This document shows, one piece after another, positions 58,934 through 64,000 of a DNA stretch of 64,000 bases. Positions within the stretch are counted from its first letter, which is position 1, and every line of letters starts with the position of its first letter. A program made the translations under genes and the position numbers. This DNA is from SHZL01 sp963708905 (GTDB lineage Bacteria; Pseudomonadota; Gammaproteobacteria; Xanthomonadales; SZUA-36): assembly GCA_963708905.1 (NCBI GenBank), contig CAVPUV010000078.1, forward strand, positions 1 to 64,000. The letters are read 5' to 3'. Under the pieces are notes generated by a model, which saw nothing but the letters and a program-made list of their open reading frames with translations, was not told the DNA's origin and did not search any database.

Positions 58934-60007
58934 ATGCTGATCAATGTTCAGTTTCTTCGATTCGTGGCGGCGATGCTGGTGGTTTTTTACCATACCAGCG
59001 CACATGTCCGTGATGCCGGCATTGGCCAGGGGGCATTTTTTGCGCTCAGCGAGGCGATCGGCTTTGCCGGGGTTGACATATTTTTTGTCATCAGCGGCTT
59101 TATCATGGCCTATACCACCGACTCCGCCGCCGGGTTTGAGGCCGGAACGACCTTTGCTCGTCGTCGTATCGCTCGAATTTATTCCGGCTACTGGCCGTTC
59201 TTTTTACTGGCCCTGGCGCTTTTTGCCTGGATCAATCCAGACTACCTCAAATCTTCCAGCCTGCTACGTTCCGCCATTCTGTGGCCCGCCAACCAATTGC
59301 TCATCGCGGTCAGCTGGACCCTGATTTTCGAAATGTTCTTTTACCTGCTGTACACGCTGTTGGTCATCTTTACCCGGCGCCGCAGGAACCTACTGCTCAA
59401 GCTGTTGTTGGCATTTACCCTCTGCTGGTCTTTGTACAGTCAATTCAGCCGCCACGCATATGATCCCGGACAGCTCGAGTACATAAGCCTTGCCGAGTAC
59501 TACATGCTGAGCCCCTATCTGGCGGAGTTCCTGACTGGCGCCCTTGCGGCGGACTGGTTGCGTCATAAAGCTGGTGGCCATGCCGCGCTCTGGCTGGCAG
59601 CGGGGGTGGCGTTGTTTCTATGCGCTGGCTGGGTGAACAATCGTTTTTTCGAAGGGCAGATTGAACAAGGGTACTACGTGCTCTTCCGCGTGCTGGTTTT
59701 CGGCACACCCGCCCTGCTGCTGCTCACGGGACTGGTGCGCCTGGAACAGGCCGGCATGCAAGCGCCCGTCCGCTTCAGCCTGCTCGCCGGCGGCGCCTCC
59801 TATGCCATCTATCTGTCCCACACCTTGCTGTTGACTGCCTCCCAGTATCTCGGGCTCAATGGTTTTGCCGGGCAGTTGGGCGCAATGCCGGCCCAGTTTC
59901 TTTATGCAATATATGCCGTGCTTATATTGGTCTACAGCATGGCGCACTACAAACTGCTGGAACGTCCCCTGCATCGCGGGTTTAAACGCGCTCTGGGCAT
60001 TTTCTGA
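58934..60007 (+). CDS. Acyltransferase 3 family membrane protein
   Basis: The 357-residue protein has about ten hydrophobic segments and the family N-terminus: LRFVAAMLVVFYHTSAHV with the likely catalytic His near residue 17, FFALSEAIGFAGVDIFFVISGFIM, and RRRIARIYSGYWPFF. Such O-acyltransferases modify surface sugars or lipids with acetyl or other acyl groups. The substrate cannot be told. It follows the CorC-type gene by 25 bases and is convergent with radA. Confidence 0.9.
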   Translation: MLINVQFLRFVAAMLVVFYHTSAHVRDAGIGQGAFFALSEAIGFAGVDIFFVISGFIMAYTTDSAAGFEAGTTFARRRIARIYSGYWPFFLLALALFAWINPDYLKSSSLLRSAILWPANQLLIAVSWTLIFEMFFYLLYTLLVIFTRRRRNLLLKLLLAFTLCWSLYSQFSRHAYDPGQLEYISLAEYYMLSPYLAEFLTGALAADWLRHKAGGHAALWLAAGVALFLCAGWVNNRFFEGQIEQGYYVLFRVLVFGTPALLLLTGLVRLEQAGMQAPVRFSLLAGGASYAIYLSHTLLLTASQYLGLNGFAGQLGAMPAQFLYAIYAVLILVYSMAHYKLLERPLHRGFKRALGIF

Positions 60008-60060
60008 CGTCGAAGCTGGATCGGTTATGCAAATCAAAAGAATAAAGGATCATCAGAGAT

Positions 60061-61431
60061 TCATTGCGTCAACGAAGCGATGCATTCCAGGGCCTGCGCA
60101 ACGGTTTTTACCGGGTGGATGACGATCTTGAGTGAGTTTTGTCGCGGTGCGTTGGCGGCCGGTATCAGCGCGTGTTCGTAACCATGACTTTCCGCTTCAC
60201 GCAATCGCTCCTGTCCGTCATGTACCGGGCGGGCTTCACCCGACAAACCGATTTCGCCAAAACACACCAGTTTGGACGGCAACGCACGGTCACGAAAACT
60301 GGAATACAGCGCCAACAGCATGGGCAGATCGGCCCCTGTCTCCGTGATGCGCATACCGCCCACCACGTTGATAAACACGTCCTGATCCGCCAGCAGGATG
60401 CCGCCGTGACGGTGCAAAACCGCCAGCATCATGGCCAGGCGGTTCTGCTCCAGGCCAAGCGCCACCCGTCTGGGATTGCCGCCATGACTTTGGTCAACCA
60501 GTGCCTGCACTTCCAGCAAAATCGGCCTGGTACCTTCACGCACAATGGTAATCACGCTGCCGGCAACCGGACCACTGTGGCCGGACAGGAAGATGGCTGA
60601 GGGATTGCTGACCTCTTTCAGACCTTTTCCCGTCATCGCAAACATGCCGAGTTCGTTGACCGCGCCGAAACGGTTTTTTACCGCGCGAATAACGCGGTAG
60701 CGACTGCCGCCGTCACTTTCGAAATAAAGCACCGCATCCACCATATGCTCCAGTATGCGGGGTCCGGCCAGCGAGCCTTCCTTGGTTACGTGGCCGACCA
60801 GAACGACGCAGCAGGCCCGCTCTTTGGCCCAGCGCACCAGCCGGGCGGCGGATTCACGCACTTGCGTAACCGACCCCGGGGCAGAATTCAGCTCTTCCGT
60901 ATAGGTGGTCTGGATGGAATCCACCACCATTAATCGGGGCTTCTCTTCTTCAGCCCGGGCGATGATCTGATCGACATCGGTTTCGGTCAGGCAGCGGATG
61001 TCCTCCAGGCGCAGATTCAACCGGTGTGCGCGCATGCCCACCTGCTCAAGGGATTCCTCGCCGGTGATATACAGGCACGGAAACCGTGGCACCAAGGCAG
61101 CGATCATCTGTAATAACAGGGTTGATTTGCCAATCCCAGGATCGCCGCCCAGCAGCAACACAGAGCCGGGCACAATTCCCCCACCCAGCACGCGATCGAG
61201 TTCGCCCATGCCAATCTGAATTCGTTCTATGCTGGATCTTCCCACGTCCACCAGGTTTTTTACCCGGTTTTCAATACGACCGGAATATCCGGCAAAGCGG
61301 CTGCTTCGCGGCACGACCGGCAGGGTTTCGACCACTGAGTTCCAAGCCTGGCATTCAGGGCATTGGCCCGCCCATTTGTTCAGAAGCGCGCCACACTGTT
61401 CACACTGAAAAGCATTTTTAATTTTTGCCAT
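60061..61431 (-). CDS. radA: DNA repair protein RadA
   Basis: The 456-residue protein has an N-terminal C4 zinc finger (Cys10, Cys13, Cys24, Cys27) and a RecA-like ATPase with Walker A GGDPGIGKSTLLLQ, MVVDSIQTTYTEEL and the RadA-specific KNRFGAVNELGMF motif. A Lon-like C-terminal domain follows (VFINVVGGMRITETGADLPMLLALYSSFRD, FGEIGLSGEARPV). RadA drives branch migration in recombination. It is divergent from the PspF-like gene. Confidence 0.98.
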   Translation of the reverse strand: MAKIKNAFQCEQCGALLNKWAGQCPECQAWNSVVETLPVVPRSSRFAGYSGRIENRVKNLVDVGRSSIERIQIGMGELDRVLGGGIVPGSVLLLGGDPGIGKSTLLLQMIAALVPRFPCLYITGEESLEQVGMRAHRLNLRLEDIRCLTETDVDQIIARAEEEKPRLMVVDSIQTTYTEELNSAPGSVTQVRESAARLVRWAKERACCVVLVGHVTKEGSLAGPRILEHMVDAVLYFESDGGSRYRVIRAVKNRFGAVNELGMFAMTGKGLKEVSNPSAIFLSGHSGPVAGSVITIVREGTRPILLEVQALVDQSHGGNPRRVALGLEQNRLAMMLAVLHRHGGILLADQDVFINVVGGMRITETGADLPMLLALYSSFRDRALPSKLVCFGEIGLSGEARPVHDGQERLREAESHGYEHALIPAANAPRQNSLKIVIHPVKTVAQALECIASLTQ

Positions 61432-61737
61432 GTTGCTACGGTTTGCTCAAGTTTATTGTGCCGGCCAATGACGAGTCTCGCTTCCCTGCTCCCGCCTGCG
61501 GCGGAAGGCGGCTGCGCTCGACTGAATTAAATAATACGCACGACCCTTCTGGTCCAGCGAGCTAGGCTCGCTTACCCAACCAGGGTCGGCGGGTCGCCTT
61601 CGGCTCCCTTGTAGCAGATCCCGGGCATGACCTCCAGCCCAAGACAAAAACGAAGAGTTTTTCCTACAATACCCGCTATAGCGATAAACTTGATCGGATT
61701 CACCAAAATAATCGCGAACACCACATTGAGAACCCCG
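61432..61737. other. Intergenic region between radA and the PspF-like gene
   Basis: This 306-base gap contains no convincing gene. Several short GC-rich hairpins occur (for example CCCGCCTGCGGCGGAAGGCGG near 61490 and GGGTCGCCTTCGGCTCCC near 61594), and an AT-richer stretch near 61660-61720 may hold the activator promoter. I see no pspA operon here and no clear sigma-54 site. Confidence 0.5.
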
Positions 61738-62757
61738 ATGAATCAACCACAAGAACAGCAATTGATCGGCGAATCACAGGCTATACTCGGTGTGCTGGAA
61801 CACGTCTCACGGGTTGCCGCGCTGAATCGGCCGGTGTTGGTGGTTGGTGAGCGCGGCACGGGAAAAGAGCTGATCGCCGCCCGCATTCATTACCTGTCGC
61901 TGCGTTGGGATCGTCCCTTTGTGAAGCTCAATTGTGCCGCTTTGACCGAATCACTGCTGGAGTCCGAGCTGTTCGGACATGAGGCGGGGTCGTTTACCGG
62001 CGCAACGCGGCGGCGCCTTGGCCGCTTTGAGTTAGCCAACCAGGGCAGTCTGTTCCTGGATGAGCTGGCCAACACTTCCGACCGGGTGCAGCAAAAAATC
62101 CTGCGTGTCATCGAATATGGAGAGTTGGAACGTGTCGGCGGTAATGACACCATTCAAACCAATGTGCGCATTATCGGCGCCACCAACGAGGACCTGCCTG
62201 CCATGGTCGACCGGGGTTCATTTCGCGCCGACTTGCTGGACCGCCTGGCTTTTGACGTGATCACCCTGCCACCGTTGCGCGAACGCCGTGATGACATCAT
62301 GCCCATGGCAGAGTATTTCGCCGTGAAAATGTGCGGTGAATTGGGGCTGGCGCTGTTCTCCGGTTTCAGCCCCCAGGCGCGCGAACAGCTGCTTGATTAT
62401 CCCTGGCCCGGCAACGTGCGGGAACTGAAGAACGTCATTGAACGAGCGGTTTATGCCCTGGCCAACAAGGATGAGCTGATCGGATCGATCAATTTCGATC
62501 CCTTCCATTCACCCTGGCGGCCGCAGAGCCTGGAAGGCGAATCAAGCACAGACGAACCGACCCGTTTACCGAAGTCACCCTATGATTTCAAGGAACACCT
62601 GCAGCAGCAGGAAATCGAGTTGCTACAGTCCGCGCTCAAGCAATGCCGCTACAATCAGAAAAAAACCGCCGAATTTCTGGGCATGTCCTATCACCAATTG
62701 CGCGGTTATCTGAGGAAATATGAACTGACGGAAGGAGAGAATTCGGCCGATGGTTAG
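61738..62757 (+). CDS. pspF: PspF-like sigma-54 enhancer-binding activator without a receiver domain
   Basis: The 339-residue protein starts directly with the AAA+ domain: IGESQAIL, Walker A GERGTGKE (37-44), ESELFGHEAGSFTGA (residues 75-89, the GAFTGA loop with Ser replacing the first Ala), LFLDELANTS (Walker B) and FRADLLDRLAFDVITLPPLRERRDDI. It ends in a Fis-type helix-turn-helix (NQKKTAEFLGMSYHQLRGYLRKY). The lack of an N-terminal sensor and the length match PspF. The phage-shock operon it would control is not adjacent. Its stop TAG is the first three bases of a palindromic repeat. Confidence 0.85.
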   Translation: MNQPQEQQLIGESQAILGVLEHVSRVAALNRPVLVVGERGTGKELIAARIHYLSLRWDRPFVKLNCAALTESLLESELFGHEAGSFTGATRRRLGRFELANQGSLFLDELANTSDRVQQKILRVIEYGELERVGGNDTIQTNVRIIGATNEDLPAMVDRGSFRADLLDRLAFDVITLPPLRERRDDIMPMAEYFAVKMCGELGLALFSGFSPQAREQLLDYPWPGNVRELKNVIERAVYALANKDELIGSINFDPFHSPWRPQSLEGESSTDEPTRLPKSPYDFKEHLQQQEIELLQSALKQCRYNQKKTAEFLGMSYHQLRGYLRKYELTEGENSADG

Positions 62758-62905
62758 TGTCTGTCCATAAACGGGCATCCCAGCCCGTTTATGGAATCGC
62801 GAAGCAAAAGCGTGGTTTTGCTTCGCTCTCATTTTCAATGGCTTACGTCATTGAAAATGGCGGCACTTCCATGTGCCGCGTTAGCGTGCATCCATTTCCG
62901 GATGC
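62755..62905. repeat. Copy of the four-hairpin element between pspF and alr, right end altered
   Basis: It starts TAGTGTCTGTCCATAAACG, identical to the 8031 array, and shows hairpins A (CCATAAACGGGC/GCCCGTTTATGG), B (GCGAAGCAAAA/TTTTGCTTCGC), C (CATTTTCAATG/CATTGAAAATG) and D (CGGCAC/GTGCCG) in order. The right terminal repeat is missing and replaced by a small hairpin GCATCC/GGATGC (62888-62905). Stems A and B are more perfect here than in the array. Its first three bases are the pspF stop codon. It separates convergent genes. Confidence 0.93.
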
Positions 62906-62933
62906 GTACTAATTAATGCCGCCTCAAGGGAGC

Positions 62934-64000
62934 CTATTCAACGCGGCCGATCACGCGATCTGTCACTCCACAGATCAGCTGGTAGGGAATGGAGTCCGCC
63001 CACGGCGCAACTTCCTCAATGGGAAGACCCTGGCCCCACAGCGTAACGCAGTCACCGACCCGGGCATCATCATCACCACTGAGGTCAATGGTGATCATGT
63101 CCATAGAAACATGCCCCACCAAAGGAGCTCTGCGCCCGTTCACCAGGACTGGAGTTCCATTACGCGCATGGCGCGGATAACCATCTCCATAACCAATAGC
63201 GCCAACGCCGATTCTCATGTCTGCAAGGCAAGTGTATGCGGCACCGTAGCCAACGGTGTCACCGGCCCTTGCCTGGTTGATGGCAATCAGGTCACAGTGC
63301 AAAGTCATGGCCGGTTTGAGACCGATTTCGGCTGCAGTTTTCCGCTGACAGGGCGATATGCCATACAACATGATCCCGGGACGGACACAATCCCGCTGGC
63401 TGTGCGGAAAATTCAGCATGCCGGCGGAATTGGCCAGTGACACCGCGCCCTGCAGCCCGGCTGTGGCCTGCTCGAAGCGAGCGATCTGCCGCAGAGTCAA
63501 TGGGTTCGACGCGTCATCGGCGCAGGCAAAATGACTCATGAGCACGGTTGCTTCATCACCCCGCAGTTTTTCCAGTTCGGCGTAGACGGTCCTGGCATCA
63601 GATTCTGGGAACCCCAGGCGATGCATGCCGGTGTCAAGTTTCAGCCATACGGCGCGCCGCACATCCCGCTGGCGTTGCCGTAACAGCTGGAGTTGGGTTT
63701 CATGATGCACCACCATCTCGGCATCCAGGTGTACCGCGGCATCAAACTCGGCAGCATTGGAGGGACCTTCGAGCAGCAACAACCGGCCGCGCCAACCCTG
63801 CTGACGGCATATCGCGGCCTCCCCGGTAGTGGCCACGGCGAGAATATCGGCACCCTCCAGAGCCGGGAAAATGCGCGCCAATCCGTGGCCATAGGCATCC
63901 GCCTTCACCACACAGGCAACGGCACTGCGGGGCGCCAGAACCCGGATTCGGGCCAGGTTATGGCGCACTGCCGCAAGATCAATGCGGGCAACGGTATTTC
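62934..64000 (-). CDS. alr: Alanine racemase (partial, 5' end beyond the window)
   Basis: The minus-strand frame is open to the window edge (TVARIDLAAVRHNLARIR at the right end), so only the first few residues are missing. The PLP lysine lies in VACVVKADAYGHGLA. Other family strings are MHRLGFPES, LANSAGMLNFPHSQRDCVRPGIMLYG, VGYGAAYTC with the second catalytic tyrosine and VGHVSMDMITIDL. It makes D-alanine for peptidoglycan. It is convergent with pspF across a palindromic repeat. Confidence 0.97.
   Translation of the reverse strand, partial: NTVARIDLAAVRHNLARIRVLAPRSAVACVVKADAYGHGLARIFPALEGADILAVATTGEAAICRQQGWRGRLLLLEGPSNAAEFDAAVHLDAEMVVHHETQLQLLRQRQRDVRRAVWLKLDTGMHRLGFPESDARTVYAELEKLRGDEATVLMSHFACADDASNPLTLRQIARFEQATAGLQGAVSLANSAGMLNFPHSQRDCVRPGIMLYGISPCQRKTAAEIGLKPAMTLHCDLIAINQARAGDTVGYGAAYTCLADMRIGVGAIGYGDGYPRHARNGTPVLVNGRRAPLVGHVSMDMITIDLSGDDDARVGDCVTLWGQGLPIEEVAPWADSIPYQLICGVTDRVIGRVE

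Overview
The window is a piece of a gammaproteobacterial chromosome. Evidence for this is the gene order alaS-recX-recA-thpR-cinA/pncC next to mutS, csrA beside a tRNA-Ser, the thrS-infC-rpmI-rplT-pheS-pheT-ihfA-merR run, rpsP-rimM-trmD-rplS, gloB-methyltransferase-rnhA-dnaQ and dnaX-ybaB-recR with the 4.5S RNA gene. Base composition looks moderately GC-rich, except in an AT-richer accessory patch at about 35.4-40.5 kb. I cannot name a genus from the sequence. Most content is housekeeping: translation, DNA replication and repair, cell-wall turnover and RNA metabolism.

Layout. 0-8 kb: two divergent type IV pilin-like genes (one broken), MltF, dnaQ/rnhA, gloB, MltD and an M23 peptidase. 8-17 kb: a triple tandem palindromic repeat, folE2, tRNA-Pro and the thrS-to-merR operon (all minus strand). 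infC starts with ATC, and there is an attenuator-like hairpin pair in front of thrS. 17-20 kb: a secreted subtilisin with a C-terminal cystine-knot-like tail, tRNA-Val and a degenerate repeat field. 20-31 kb: dnaE, a lytic transglycosylase, msrA-tesB, a kinase, sbcB, an acetyl-CoA hydrolase and a ComEA-like protein. 31-35 kb: recR-ybaB-dnaX, ffs and a MobA-like protein. 35.4-40.5 kb: a small defence-type island with a fused nuclease-methyltransferase (type ISP/IIG) and an ApeA-like HEPN protein. It sits against tRNA-Ser, with partial copies of that tRNA around it. 40.5-56.7 kb: csrA, alaS, recX, recA, thpR, pncC, mutS, hslR, htpG, the rplS operon, a PhoX-like protein and ffh. 56.8-64 kb: ypjD, a CorC-type transporter, an acyltransferase, radA, a PspF-like activator and alr (cut by the window end).

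The most unusual signal is not a protein. A family of about 150-160 bp elements, each a chain of four hairpins inside terminal inverted repeats, occurs at 8031-8499 (three head-to-tail copies), 23408-23568 and 62755-62905. A diverged relative with the same hairpin order lies at 51570-51687. The three canonical loci lie between convergent genes and touch or contain their stop codons, and substitutions between copies often keep the stems paired. Two unrelated palindromic elements behave similarly. A 73-bp one at 49008-49080 writes the same last residues (Gly-Ser-Glu-stop) onto both mutS and hslR. A nested one at 14146-14308 splits rpmI from rplT.

Caution: pilE, pheT, the acetyl-CoA hydrolase and probably the mltF 3' end carry frame changes. 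Because pheT is essential, at least some of these are probably sequence errors rather than real mutations.
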